DNA of 64,000 nt from Leucobacter tenebrionis (GTDB lineage Bacteria > Actinomycetota > Actinomycetes > Actinomycetales > Microbacteriaceae). The notes beneath the pieces are model-generated. The model searched no databases, was not told the DNA's origin, and saw only the letters and a list, made by a program, of their open reading frames with translations. How positions within the stretch are numbered: the stretch's first letter is position 1; each line of letters starts with the position of its first letter. A program made the position numbers and the translations under genes. Below, piece by piece: positions 55,319-64,000 of the stretch. The stretch lies in the NCBI RefSeq assembly GCF_019884725.1, contig NZ_CP082322.1, forward strand, positions 3,315,831-3,379,830. The letters run 5' to 3'.

Positions 55319-56161
55319 ATGCTGCGCATCGCCGTTCCCAATAAGGGATCGCTCTCCGAGATCGCCGCCGAGATGCTCGCCGAGGCGGGGTACTCGGGGC
55401 GCCGGGACAGCCGGAAGCTCGTGCACACCGATGCCCGCAACGGCGTCGAGTTCTTCTATCTGCGCCCCCGCGATATCGCCACCTACGTGGGGTCGGGCGC
55501 GCTGCACGTCGGGATCACGGGGCGGGACCTGCTGCTCGATTCGGGTTCGGCCGCGTCGGAGATCGAGGCACTCGACTTTGCCGATTCGACGTTCCGGTTC
55601 GCCTCGCCGTCGGGCGGCGGGATCACCGAGCTCGAGCACCTCGACGGCAAGCGGGTCGCGACGAGCTACCCGAAGCTCGTCGACGACTTCCTGCGCGCCC
55701 GGGGCATCGTGTCCGAGCTGGTGAAGCTCGACGGCGCCGTGGAGTCGGCCGTGCAGCTCGGCGTCGCGGACGCGGTGGCCGACGTGGTGTCGACCGGGGC
55801 CACGCTGCGCGCGGCGGGCCTCGAGATCTTCGGACCCGTGATCCTCGAGTCCACGGCGGTGCTCATCGGCGGCCCCACCGAGCACGCCGACGTCGAGCGA
55901 CTCCTGCGCCGCCTGCGCGGCGTACTGGTGGCACGCAAGTACGTGATCATGGACTACGACCTGCCGGTCGATCAGCTCGAGGCCGCGACCCGGGTGGCGG
56001 GCGGCATCGAATCGCCCACGGTCTCGCCGTTGAAGGATGAGCGCTGGGTCGCGGTGCGCGTGATGGTCCCCTCCGACGAGGCGAACCAGATCATGGATCG
56101 CCTCTACGATCTCGGCGCGCGCGCCATTCTGGTGACCGCGATCCACGCCGCGCGGCTGTAG
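55319..56161 (+). CDS. hisG: ATP phosphoribosyltransferase (long form)
   Basis: First, feedback-controlled step of histidine synthesis. 280 aa, long form with a C-terminal ACT-like histidine-binding domain (about 205-280), so no HisZ is required. [48 protein letters not shown] region [22 protein letters not shown] 55319 with GAAGGA upstream. Confidence 0.95.
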   Translation: MLRIAVPNKGSLSEIAAEMLAEAGYSGRRDSRKLVHTDARNGVEFFYLRPRDIATYVGSGALHVGITGRDLLLDSGSAASEIEALDFADSTFRFASPSGGGITELEHLDGKRVATSYPKLVDDFLRARGIVSELVKLDGAVESAVQLGVADAVADVVSTGATLRAAGLEIFGPVILESTAVLIGGPTEHADVERLLRRLRGVLVARKYVIMDYDLPVDQLEAATRVAGGIESPTVSPLKDERWVAVRVMVPSDEANQIMDRLYDLGARAILVTAIHAARL

Positions 56162-56169
56162 GGGACGGC

Positions 56170-56949
56170 ATGAGCATCGCAACACGCGTGATCCCCTGCC
56201 TCGACGTGGCCGCGGGCCGCGTGGTGAAGGGCGTGAACTTCCTCAACCTGCGCGACGCGGGGGACCCGGTCGAGCTGGCCGCGAAGTACGCCGAGCAGGG
56301 GGCCGATGAGATCACCTTCCTCGACGTGACGGCGACGGTCGACGATCGGTCCACCACTTACGAGGTCGTGCAGCGCACGGCGGAGCAGGTGTTCATCCCG
56401 CTCACCGTCGGCGGCGGCGTGCGCGGCGTCGAGGATGTGGCGCGGCTGCTCGGCGTCGGGGCCGACAAGGTCGGCATCAACAGCGGAGCCATCGCGAGAC
56501 CCGAGGTGATCGGGGAGATCGCGGATCGCTTCGGGTCGCAGGTGCTCGTGCTGTCCCTCGACGTGAAGCGCTCCCCGCGCACGCCGAGCGGTTTCGTCGT
56601 GACCACGCACGGCGGCAAGCGCGAGACCGACCTTGACGCGCTGGAGTGGTGCCGGGAGGCGCTCGACCGCGGAGCCGGCGAGCTGCTCGTCAACTCGATG
56701 GACGCCGACGGCACGCTCGCCGGGTTCGATCTCGAGCTCACCCGCAGGGTGCGCGAGCTCTCGGAGGTGCCCGTCATCGCGTCGGGCGGCGCCGGTGCGC
56801 TGGAGCACTTCGCACCCGCGGTCGAGGCCGGTGCCGACGCGGTGCTCGCGGCCTCGGTCTTCCACGACGGCACGTTCACGGTCGGCGAGGTGAAGCGTGC
56901 GCTCCGCGATGCGGGGGTCACCGTTCGGCTGGAGGGAGTCGCCGCATGA
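56170..56949 (+). CDS. hisF: imidazole glycerol phosphate synthase cyclase subunit
   Basis: 259-aa TIM barrel; [20 protein letters not shown] with the first catalytic Asp, [44 protein letters not shown] with the second catalytic Asp. The HisH partner is not in the window. The stop overlaps hisI by four bases. Confidence 0.96.
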   Translation: MSIATRVIPCLDVAAGRVVKGVNFLNLRDAGDPVELAAKYAEQGADEITFLDVTATVDDRSTTYEVVQRTAEQVFIPLTVGGGVRGVEDVARLLGVGADKVGINSGAIARPEVIGEIADRFGSQVLVLSLDVKRSPRTPSGFVVTTHGGKRETDLDALEWCREALDRGAGELLVNSMDADGTLAGFDLELTRRVRELSEVPVIASGGAGALEHFAPAVEAGADAVLAASVFHDGTFTVGEVKRALRDAGVTVRLEGVAA

Positions 56950-57326
56950 CGCATATCGATCCGGTGCCCGCCGATCTGAAGTTCGACGACGCCGGCCTGC
57001 TGCCCGCGATCATCCAGGACGACGAGTCGGGCGAGGTGCTGATGCTCGCGTGGATGGATCGCGAGGCGATCCGCCGCACCCTCACGAGCGGCCGCGTGAC
57101 CTTCTGGTCGCGGTCGCGGCAGGAGTACTGGCGCAAGGGAGACACCTCGGGCCATCGGCAGTACGTGCGCTCGGTCGCGATGGACTGCGACGGCGACACG
57201 CTGCTCGTGCGCGTGATCCAGCTCGGGGCGGCCTGCCACACGGGCACGCGCAGCTGCTTCACCGGACGCGATGTTCCGGCTCTCGTCGGAGATCCCGGCG
57301 AGAGCAGCGGTAGTCTGGAGCGGTGA
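56946..57326 (+). CDS. hisI: phosphoribosyl-AMP cyclohydrolase
   Basis: Third step of histidine synthesis. 126 aa; [40 protein letters not shown], metal site DCDGDTLL, and Cys in [10 protein letters not shown]. Monofunctional. The stop overlaps the trpE start by four bases, tying his and trp translation together. Confidence 0.95.
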   Translation: MTHIDPVPADLKFDDAGLLPAIIQDDESGEVLMLAWMDREAIRRTLTSGRVTFWSRSRQEYWRKGDTSGHRQYVRSVAMDCDGDTLLVRVIQLGAACHTGTRSCFTGRDVPALVGDPGESSGSLER

Positions 57327-58927
57327 CACTGACGACCACGCGCGCCGCCTTCGACGCCGCGCGCGCCTCCCACGCCGTGATCCCCGTCTGCCGCGAGGTC
57401 TTCGCCGATGCAGACACGCCGGTCGGCATCTACCGCAAGGTCGCCGCCTCTCGCCCGGGCACGTTCCTGCTCGAATCGGCCGAGCAGGGCGGCGTCTGGA
57501 CGCGCTTCAGCTTCGTCGGAGCCGGAAGCTTCGGGGTGCTGGGGGAGCGCGACGGGCGCGCTCACTGGGCCCCGGGTGCGGGGATCGACGGGGACATCTG
57601 CGGGATCGACGAGCAGCGCCTGCTGCCGGGAGGGGTGAGCGGACTCGCCCCCGTCGAGGCGCTGCGCGCCGTCTACGAGCGCTGGCGCGCCCCCCAGGTC
57701 GATGGCCTTCCGCCGCTCGCGAGCGGATTCGTCGGTTATCTCGGCTGGGAGACGGTGCGGCAGTTCGAGCGCCTCGAGCACGGCCCGAGCGAGGGGCCCG
57801 GGCTGCCCACGCAGGGGCTCAGCTTCGTCTCGGAGCTCGTGGTCATCGACCACCGCGAGGGCAGCGTGGTGCTGCTCGCGAACGTGCTGAACGACGGCGC
57901 GCTCGGCGATCCCGAGTCTCGGACCGCGACCGCCGACGAGCAGTGGACCGATGCGCAGGCGCGACTCGACCGGCTGCAGCGCGCGCTCGCGACTCCCGTC
58001 GCCTCGCCGCTCGGCGAGCTCGACCGGGGCGCGATGCCCGAGCCTCGCCGGGTCTGGGGCATCGACGGCTACAAGGCTGCGGTCGAGCGGGCGAAGCAGT
58101 ACATCGTCGACGGCGACATCTTCCAGGTCGTGCCCTCCCAGCGCTTCGACCAGGAGTGCACCGCCGACCCGCTCGACGTCTACCGCGTGCTGCGGCACCT
58201 CAATCCGAGCCCCTACCTCTACCTGCTGCAGTGCGAGGACGCCGCGGGGCGCCCGTTCGCCGTCGTCGGCTCGAGCCCCGAGGCGCTCGTGACGGTGCAG
58301 GAGAGCGGGCACGTGATGACGCACCCCATCGCGGGCTCGCGACCGCGCGGCGCGACGGTGGACGAGGATCAGCAGCACGAGCGCGAGCTGCTCGCCGACG
58401 ACAAGGAGCGCGCCGAGCACCTCATGCTCGTCGACCTCGCGCGCAACGACCTGCTGCGAGTGTGCGACCCCTCGAGCGTCGGCGTGACGGAGTTCATGCG
58501 CGTCGAGCGCTTCAGCCACATCATGCACATCGTCTCGACCGTGGAGGGCGTGCTGCGCGACGGGCAGAACCCCGTCGACGCGCTGCGCGCGACCTTCCCC
58601 GCGGGCACCCTGAGCGGGGCGCCGAAGCCGCGGGCGCTGCAGATCATCGACGAGTTCGAGCCGGTGCAGCGGGGCGTCTACGGCGGCGTGGTGGGCTACT
58701 TCGGCCTGGGTGGCGCGGCCGATCTCGCGATCGCGATCCGCACCGCGACGATTCGCGACGGCATCGCGATGGTGCAGGCGGGAGGCGGGATCGTGGCCGA
58801 CTCGGTGCCCGAGCTCGAGGAGCAGGAGTCGCGCAACAAGGCCGCCGCACCGCTTCGCGCGATCGCGATCGCGAACACGCTGCGCGAGCTCGCGCCCGCC
58901 GCGACAGGCGGATCCGATGCGCGCTAA
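57323..58927 (+). CDS. trpE: anthranilate synthase component I
   Basis: Converts chorismate to anthranilate with TrpG (not in the window). 534 aa; feedback motif LLES at 49-52 (tryptophan-binding), [67 protein letters not shown]. The intact LLES suggests inhibition by tryptophan. The start is GTG. Confidence 0.96.
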   Translation: MTLTTTRAAFDAARASHAVIPVCREVFADADTPVGIYRKVAASRPGTFLLESAEQGGVWTRFSFVGAGSFGVLGERDGRAHWAPGAGIDGDICGIDEQRLLPGGVSGLAPVEALRAVYERWRAPQVDGLPPLASGFVGYLGWETVRQFERLEHGPSEGPGLPTQGLSFVSELVVIDHREGSVVLLANVLNDGALGDPESRTATADEQWTDAQARLDRLQRALATPVASPLGELDRGAMPEPRRVWGIDGYKAAVERAKQYIVDGDIFQVVPSQRFDQECTADPLDVYRVLRHLNPSPYLYLLQCEDAAGRPFAVVGSSPEALVTVQESGHVMTHPIAGSRPRGATVDEDQQHERELLADDKERAEHLMLVDLARNDLLRVCDPSSVGVTEFMRVERFSHIMHIVSTVEGVLRDGQNPVDALRATFPAGTLSGAPKPRALQIIDEFEPVQRGVYGGVVGYFGLGGAADLAIAIRTATIRDGIAMVQAGGGIVADSVPELEEQESRNKAAAPLRAIAIANTLRELAPAATGGSDAR

Positions 58928-59489
58928 GCCCCTCTCCCTCGGCGGGATCGCTCTCTCGGGAGCCCTCGCGCTGCTCGCCGGATCGCAGACCTGGGTCTCA
59001 TTCATGCTCGACGGCACGCACTCCGTCGAGACGGTGACCGGTCACGAGATCAATGCGGCGCTGTCGCCCGTCTCGATCGCGATCATCGCGGCCGCCCTCG
59101 CGCTCACCATCGCCGGCCCGGTCTTCCGGCGCGTGCTCGGCGGGCTCGTCGCGCTGCTCGGCGCGGGACTCGTCGCGCTCACCGCCACTGCCGTCGTCTC
59201 GCCCGCGGCCGCGATCTCCGGTCGTGTGACCGAGCTCACCGGCATCGCCGGCGACGACGGGGCGGGAGTGATCTGGAGCAGCCTCTCGGGGTGGGCCTGG
59301 GCGGGCGCGGCGGCGGGGGTCCTCGCGGCGGTGCTCGGGATCGCGGTCATCGTCACCGGCGGTCGCTGGGGCGTCGCCGGCCGCAAGTACGACTCCGCGG
59401 CGAAGCCGACGCGGGCTGAGGGCGCGCCGGACCGCATCTCGGACTGGGACTCGCTCTCCGAAGGCGGTGACCCGACTTCGTCGGATTGA
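58917..59489 (+). CDS. tryptophan-operon-associated membrane protein (Trp_oprn_chp type)
   Basis: 190 aa with four membrane helices: about 8-25, 50-70, 75-95 and 128-150. The N-terminal GSQTWVSF segment is typical of this actinobacterial family, which is found between trpE and trpC. Function is not established. ATG 58917 overlaps trpE by 11 bases. The last codons lie inside a 28-base direct repeat. Confidence 0.85.
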   Translation: MRAKPLSLGGIALSGALALLAGSQTWVSFMLDGTHSVETVTGHEINAALSPVSIAIIAAALALTIAGPVFRRVLGGLVALLGAGLVALTATAVVSPAAAISGRVTELTGIAGDDGAGVIWSSLSGWAWAGAAAGVLAAVLGIAVIVTGGRWGVAGRKYDSAAKPTRAEGAPDRISDWDSLSEGGDPTSSD

Positions 59490-59595
59490 GTCATCCTGCA
59501 CCGCGAGCGGGGGCGCTCGCGGCGGCGTGGCCGCGAAACGCTTCGCGTTTCCCCGAGCGGCCGGCCGGGCGGTGACCCGACTTCGTCGGATTGAG
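59463..59595 (+). repeat. 28-bp direct repeat with nested UUCG-type hairpins
   Basis: 59463-59490 recurs exactly at 59568-59595. Each copy contains CCGAC-TTC-GTCGG. Between them GGCCGC/GCGGCC encloses GAAACGC-TTC-GCGTTTC (about 59529-59562). The first copy spans the stop codon of the preceding gene. Confidence 0.8.
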
Positions 59596-59618
59596 CGCCG
59601 TTCGTCCCCGGCCGCAAC

Positions 59619-59685
59619 TTCGGAGCTCACCGGTATTTCGGACCGAACCCTAGTGATCTGATCCGAAATACGGGCGAGCTCCGAA
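59619..59685. repeat. TTCGGA double-box element, third copy
   Basis: TTCGGA-N12-TTCGGA (59619-59642), 19-base spacer, TCCGAA-N12-TCCGAA (59662-59685); arms complementary except two positions in N12. A partial extra copy of the right arm (AATACGGGG) follows. The 304-base gap 59490-59793 holds this element and the repeat at 59463-59595 only. Confidence 0.8.
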
Positions 59686-59793
59686 ATACGGGGTGGGGAT
59701 CCCTCTCGGCAGACGCAGGGGGCGAAACCACGCCCGAACCCGACGGAGATATCCGGTAGGCTGGGACCGTTCAAGTCTGTTCAGAGGAGATTC

Positions 59794-60027
59794 ATGAGTA
59801 CCCAGCACGGAGACCCTGGTCACGGTGATTCGCCGGCCGCATGGACGGCGGTCGTGGTGATGCTGATCGGCATCGCGGCCGGCACCGTCTTCTTCTTCCT
59901 GCACAATGCGACCATGGTGTGGGTGTGCGCCGGTGTGGTCGTCGTCGGCTGGATCCTCGGCTGGATCCTCTCCAAGGCCGGCTTCGGCGTGAACGGCCCG
60001 CGGTTCAGCCCCAAGTCGCACGACTGA
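59794..60027 (+). CDS. small two-helix membrane protein (DUF6704-like)
   Basis: 77 aa; hydrophilic His/Gly-rich start ([16 protein letters not shown]), helices at about 17-37 and 40-60, and a polar tail ending [10 protein letters not shown]. Proteins of this kind occur beside trpC in related actinobacteria. Function unknown. GAGGAGA precedes the ATG. Confidence 0.8.
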   Translation: MSTQHGDPGHGDSPAAWTAVVVMLIGIAAGTVFFFLHNATMVWVCAGVVVVGWILGWILSKAGFGVNGPRFSPKSHD

Positions 60028-60028
60028 G

Positions 60029-60799
60029 GTGCTCGAGAACCTGCTCGCGGGCTCGCTCGAAGACGCGAAGGCCCGCAGAGAACTCCGCTCCTATGCCCAG
60101 CTCGAAGCGGAGGCGCTCGAACGTGCTGCGGCTCTCGACGCGCTGGAAGCGCTCGCTCCCGCCGAGCACATGAAGGTGATCGCCGAGGTCAAGCGCGCGA
60201 GCCCGTCTCGCGGTCACCTCGCAGAGATCGCCGAACCGCACGCTCTCGCCGCGCAGTACGAGGCGGGCGGAGCGAGCGCGGTCAGCGTGCTGACCGAGGA
60301 GCGCAAGTTCAAGGGGTCGCTCGCCGACCTCGAGGCCGTGCGCAAGGCCGTGAGCATCCCGGTGCTGCGCAAGGACTTCATCGGCGACGAGTACCAGGTG
60401 CTCGAGGCCCGCGCGGCCGGTGCCGATCTGGTGCTGCTGATCGTCGCTGCCCTGCCTCAGGACCGCCTCGAGCGCCTGCACGACATGATCCGCGAGCTCG
60501 GCATGACCCCGCTCGTCGAGGCGCACTCGGCCGATGAGGTCGCACGCGCGGTCGATCTCGGCTCGCAGCTCATCGGCGTCAACGCTCGCGACCTGCGCAC
60601 CTTCGAGCTCGACCGAGAGCTGTTCGGCCGCGTCGCCGACCAGATCCCGGCGGGCGTCGTGCGCGTCGCGGAGTCGGCGGTGCTCGACGTCTCGGACGTG
60701 GAGCGCTATCGGGAGGCGGGCGCCGACGCCGTGCTCGTGGGCGAGGCGCTCGTCACGGGCGATCCCGTCGCGACGCTGCAGGCCTACCTCAGCGTCTGA
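60029..60799 (+). CDS. trpC: indole-3-glycerol phosphate synthase
   Basis: 256-aa TIM barrel; [13 protein letters not shown] (catalytic Lys and phosphate site), [64 protein letters not shown] start, 1 base after the preceding stop. Standing alone, not fused to TrpF. Confidence 0.96.
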   Translation: MLENLLAGSLEDAKARRELRSYAQLEAEALERAAALDALEALAPAEHMKVIAEVKRASPSRGHLAEIAEPHALAAQYEAGGASAVSVLTEERKFKGSLADLEAVRKAVSIPVLRKDFIGDEYQVLEARAAGADLVLLIVAALPQDRLERLHDMIRELGMTPLVEAHSADEVARAVDLGSQLIGVNARDLRTFELDRELFGRVADQIPAGVVRVAESAVLDVSDVERYREAGADAVLVGEALVTGDPVATLQAYLSV

Positions 60800-60831
60800 C
60801 CGGTCGCGCGATCCCCACCCCATCCGATCCC

Positions 60832-60851
60832 ATGCTCGGCAGGCCGAGCAT
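60832..60851. promoter_or_regulatory. 9-bp perfect inverted repeat upstream of trpB
   Basis: ATGCTCGGC-AG-GCCGAGCAT, centred about 29 bases before the trpB ATG. With a 2-base gap it is a better DNA operator than an RNA hairpin. Confidence 0.5.
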
Positions 60852-60870
60852 CCGAACCGAGTAGGTCGAT

Positions 60871-62109
60871 ATGACAGAGCAAACGGGCGGGATTACCAGT
60901 CTCCGCGACCAGCACGGGCCGTTCTTCGGCGACTACGGCGGGCGGTACATGCCCGAGTCGCTCATCGCGGCGATCGACGAACTCACCGAGGCGTACGAGG
61001 CAGCCAAGAACGACCCCTCGTTCCAGGCGGAGCTGCTCGAGCTGCTCGCCTCGTACGCCGGGCGCCCCTCGCCGATCACCGAGGTGCCCCGCTTCGCCGA
61101 GCACGCGGGCGGGGCGCGCATCTTCCTGAAGCGCGAGGATCTGAACCACACCGGCTCGCACAAGATCAACAATGTGCTCGGCCAGGCCCTGCTCACGAGG
61201 CGTCTCGGCAAGACCCGCGTCATCGCCGAGACGGGCGCCGGCCAGCACGGCGTCGCCACCGCCACCGCGGCCGCCCTCTTCGGGCTCGAGTGCACCATCT
61301 ACATGGGCGAGGTCGATACCGAGCGGCAGGCGCTCAACGTCGCTCGGATGCGGCTGCTCGGCGCCGAGGTGGTGCCCGTCAAGGCGGGCTCCCGCACCCT
61401 CAAGGACGCGATCAACGAGGCCTACCGCGACTGGGTCGCGAGCGTCGACCGCACGAACTACATCTTCGGCACGGCTGCCGGCCCGCACCCATTCCCGGCG
61501 ATGGTGCGCGACTTCCAGAAGATCATCTCCGAAGAGGCCCGCGCGCAGCTGCTCGAACGCACCGGGCGTCTGCCCGACGCCGTCGTCGCGTGCGTCGGCG
61601 GCGGCTCGAACGCGATCGGCATGTTCGACGCGTTCCTCGACGACGAGGGCGTGAAGATCTACGGCGTCGAGGCGGCGGGCGAGGGGGTGGAGACCGAGCG
61701 GCAGGCGGCATCCATCGAGCGCGGACGCCCGGGCGTGCTGCACGGTGCGAAGACCTATGTGCTGCAGGACGAGGACGGGCAGACGATCGAGTCGCACTCG
61801 ATCTCGGCGGGCCTCGACTACCCCGGGGTCGGGCCCGAGCACTCCTGGCTCGCCGACATCGGCCGCGTCGATTACATCCCCGCGACCGACGACGAGGCGA
61901 TGCAGGCGCTGCGCCTGCTCAGCCGCACCGAGGGCATCATCCCCGCGATCGAGTCGGCCCACGCGCTCGCCGGCGCGATCCGCATCGGCCGCGAGCTCGG
62001 CCCCGACGCGATCATCGCGGTGAGCCTGTCCGGCCGCGGCGACAAGGACATGGCGACCGCGGGCCGATACTTCGGCCTGCTCGACGGCGGAACGGAGCTC
62101 GAGGGATGA
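60871..62109 (+). CDS. trpB: tryptophan synthase beta subunit
   Basis: PLP enzyme that joins indole and serine. 412 aa; [23 protein letters not shown] lysine in [58 protein letters not shown]. The stop overlaps trpA by four bases. Confidence 0.97.
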   Translation: MTEQTGGITSLRDQHGPFFGDYGGRYMPESLIAAIDELTEAYEAAKNDPSFQAELLELLASYAGRPSPITEVPRFAEHAGGARIFLKREDLNHTGSHKINNVLGQALLTRRLGKTRVIAETGAGQHGVATATAAALFGLECTIYMGEVDTERQALNVARMRLLGAEVVPVKAGSRTLKDAINEAYRDWVASVDRTNYIFGTAAGPHPFPAMVRDFQKIISEEARAQLLERTGRLPDAVVACVGGGSNAIGMFDAFLDDEGVKIYGVEAAGEGVETERQAASIERGRPGVLHGAKTYVLQDEDGQTIESHSISAGLDYPGVGPEHSWLADIGRVDYIPATDDEAMQALRLLSRTEGIIPAIESAHALAGAIRIGRELGPDAIIAVSLSGRGDKDMATAGRYFGLLDGGTELEG

Positions 62110-62900
62110 GCGCGCACGAATCACAGGTCGCGGGTGCGATCCGCGCCGCGAAGCAGGAGCGTCGCGGTGCGCTGATCGGATACCTGCCGGTCGGGTTCCC
62201 CGATCTCGACACGAGCGTCGACGCGGCCATAGCGATGGCGCGCAGCGGCGTCGACGTGCTCGAGTTCGGACTGCCGTACTCCGACCCCGTCATGGACGGT
62301 GCAGTGATCCAGGAGGCGACCCAGACCGCCCTCGCGGGCGGGTTCCGCGTCGCGGACGTCTTCGAGGCCGTGCGTCGCGTGCGCGAGGCGGTCGACATTC
62401 CCGTTCTCGTGATGACCTACTGGAACCCGGTGCTGCAGTACGGCGTCGAGCGCTTCGCGACGGCGCTGGCCGAGGCAGGAGGCGCTGGTCTCATCACGCC
62501 CGACATCACCCCCGATGCGGCGGGGGACTGGATCGAGATGAGTGACCGAATCGGGCTCGACCGCGTGTTCCTCGCGGCTCCCAGCTCGACCGACGAGCGC
62601 CTTCGGCTCGTCGTCGAGGCGTCGCGCGGCTTCGTCTACACCGTCTCGACCATGGGCATCACGGGCGAGCGCGCGCAGCTCGACGCCGCGGCTCGATCCC
62701 TCACCGCGCGCCTGCGCGAGCAGGGCGTCGACCTGGCATGCGTCGGCATCGGTCTGTCGACCGCCGAGCAGGTCGCTTCGGCCCTCGACTACGCCGACGG
62801 CGCCATCGTCGGCACGGCCTTCGTGCGCGCGCTGCGCGACGGCGGCGTCGAGCGGCTCGCCGAGGTGGTGCGGGAGATCGCTGCGGGCACGCGGCGGTAA
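62106..62900 (+). CDS. trpA: tryptophan synthase alpha subunit
   Basis: Cleaves indole-glycerol phosphate and channels indole to TrpB. 264-aa TIM barrel; [20 protein letters not shown], catalytic Glu in [47 protein letters not shown] (usual LIVPDLP), [17 protein letters not shown] 62106. Confidence 0.95.
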   Translation: MSAHESQVAGAIRAAKQERRGALIGYLPVGFPDLDTSVDAAIAMARSGVDVLEFGLPYSDPVMDGAVIQEATQTALAGGFRVADVFEAVRRVREAVDIPVLVMTYWNPVLQYGVERFATALAEAGGAGLITPDITPDAAGDWIEMSDRIGLDRVFLAAPSSTDERLRLVVEASRGFVYTVSTMGITGERAQLDAAARSLTARLREQGVDLACVGIGLSTAEQVASALDYADGAIVGTAFVRALRDGGVERLAEVVREIAAGTRR

Positions 62901-62972
62901 GTGAAGCAACGACGATAGACTGAGGCTCATCGTGTGCCCGCGGGCACTGTGTGAGTTGCGAGAAAGCAGAGC

Positions 62973-63968
62973 ATGATCCATCCGTTGAGTATCCCGAGTC
63001 CCGAGATGCAGTTCTTCCAGATCGGGCCGCTGCGCATCTACATCTATGCGCTGTGCATCATCGTCGGCATCATTCTCGCCGCGATCTGGACGGGCCGGCG
63101 CCTGTCGCAGCGCGGAGGCGAGAAGGGCGCGGTGCTCGACTTCATGGTGTGGTCGCTGGTGCTCGGCATCCTGGGGGCGCGCCTCTACCACGTGGTCACC
63201 CACTGGGGGGACTATTTCGGGGCCGGCAAGAACCCGCTCGAGATCTTCGCGTTCTGGAACGGCGGGATCGCGATCTTCGGCGCCCTGCTCGGCGGAGCGA
63301 TCGGTGTGCTGGTCGCCTCCCGCATCACCGGGATCCGCTTCTGGTCCTTCGCCGATGCCCTCGTGCCCGGTCTGCTCATCGCGCAGGCCGTCGGCCGTCT
63401 CGGCAACTGGTTCAATCACGAGCTCTTCGGCGGGCCGACGACCCTGCCGTGGGGTCTCGAGATCGAGTCGAGCAACCCGGCGTTCCCCATCGGCCTGCCC
63501 GAGGGCACGCTCTTCCACCCGACGTTCCTCTACGAGGCGGTCTGGAATCTGCTGGGCATCATCGTGCTGCTCGCCATCGAGCGCAAGTGGCGTCCTCGCT
63601 GGGGCAAGTTCTTCGCGCTCTACCTGATCTGGTATGGCATCGGCCGCACCTTCACCGAGTCGCTGCGCGTCGATCCGAGCCTCCTCTTCCTCGGCATCCG
63701 CACCAATGTGCTCGCGGCGTTCCTCGCCGTCGTGCTGGGCGTGGTGATCCTGCTGGTGCAGCGCAGGCGCCACATCGGCCTCGAGCGCTCGGTCTACCTG
63801 CCGGGCCGCCGCAACCCCGCCGACTCGGTGCTCGCAGACACCGCCGACCCCGAGGAGTTCTTCCACGTTCTCCCCCACGGGGACGCCCCGGCCGTTCCCT
63901 TCGATGCAGCGTCATCGGCATCGCGGGAGTCGGCTGAGGACCCCGCCCAGCCGATCCGCACCGCCTGA
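62973..63968 (+). CDS. lgt: prolipoprotein diacylglyceryl transferase
   Basis: Transfers diacylglycerol to the lipobox Cys. 331 aa with about seven membrane helices; GARLYHVVTHW, FWNGGIAIFGALLGGAIG, Lgt signature GRLGNWFNHELFGGPT with the essential Arg, and YGIGRTFTESLRVD. The C-terminal 60 residues are a charged tail. ATG 62973. Acts before LspA (27244). The last 32 bases of the window hold AAGGAG, probably the ribosome binding site of the next gene. Confidence 0.95.
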   Translation: MIHPLSIPSPEMQFFQIGPLRIYIYALCIIVGIILAAIWTGRRLSQRGGEKGAVLDFMVWSLVLGILGARLYHVVTHWGDYFGAGKNPLEIFAFWNGGIAIFGALLGGAIGVLVASRITGIRFWSFADALVPGLLIAQAVGRLGNWFNHELFGGPTTLPWGLEIESSNPAFPIGLPEGTLFHPTFLYEAVWNLLGIIVLLAIERKWRPRWGKFFALYLIWYGIGRTFTESLRVDPSLLFLGIRTNVLAAFLAVVLGVVILLVQRRRHIGLERSVYLPGRRNPADSVLADTADPEEFFHVLPHGDAPAVPFDAASSASRESAEDPAQPIRTA

Positions 63969-64000
63969 CCCGACGAACTTCCCATCAGCAAGGAGCCGAC

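Overview
The window is one contiguous piece of a high-GC actinobacterial chromosome. Gene order and protein content point to the class Actinomycetes, most likely Microbacteriaceae (for example Leucobacter or a relative). The pointers are an actinobacterial dcw (division and cell wall) cluster running into sepF-yggT-wag31, a mycobacteria-like block of class II DAHP synthase, Ser/Thr kinase, HTH protein and polyprenyl synthase, a PriA without helicase motifs, a MurE lacking the diaminopimelate motif, and many leaderless-looking starts. The genus cannot be fixed from this sequence alone.

Layout. 1-5280: the 3' part of a class II DAHP synthase, a PASTA kinase facing it, an Rv2175c-like HTH protein, a polyprenyl diphosphate synthase and a DUF3040 membrane protein closed by a strong terminator. 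5281-28804: the dcw cluster (mraZ, rsmH, ftsL, ftsI, murE, murF, mraY, murD, ftsW, murG, then murC, ftsQ, ftsZ, yggS, sepF, yggT, wag31, lspA, rluD-like). It is split between murG and murC by a 3 kb insert carrying a DUF559 endonuclease-like gene and an MFS transporter, both wrapped in inverted repeats. No murB is present. 28822-31663: a divergent glycosyltransferase/acyltransferase pair. 31728-42118: dnaE, nadE, msrA, an ssb paralogue, a lipoprotein, ettA, two acyl-CoA thioesterases and an unknown protein. 42206-50094: rpoZ, metK, priA, fmt, rsmB and an MFS exporter. 50170-52433: an alkylation-repair operon (alkB-tag-alkA) on the minus strand. 52647-54218: an anchored Gln/Ala/Pro-rich protein. 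54277-63968: rpe, hisE-hisG-hisF-hisI, trpE, a Trp-associated membrane protein, a small membrane protein, trpC-trpB-trpA and lgt.

How the genes work together. The dcw genes make UDP-MurNAc-peptide (murC to murF), lipid I and II (mraY, murG), septal peptidoglycan (ftsW, ftsI) and the divisome and polar scaffold (ftsL, ftsQ, ftsZ, sepF, wag31). mraZ probably self-represses through 10-bp phased GTGGAG boxes. The his and trp genes form one overlapping run fed by DAHP synthase and ribulose/ribose-phosphate metabolism (rpe). Lgt and LspA process lipoproteins such as the one at 37634.

Most interesting signals. (1) A two-block sequence with exactly conserved spacing lies upstream of both the DUF559 endonuclease-like gene and the distant ssb paralogue, suggesting a shared DNA-processing (possibly competence) regulon. 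(2) A family of roughly 67-bp elements has the geometry TTCGGA-N12-TTCGGA, an 18-19 nt spacer, then TCCGAA-N12-TCCGAA. (3) A second, inverted cluster of GTGGAG boxes lies about 250 bp upstream of mraZ. (4) A leaderless 13-codon leader peptide with mutually exclusive hairpins precedes the MFS gene. No tRNA, rRNA, insertion sequence or CRISPR array was recognised.
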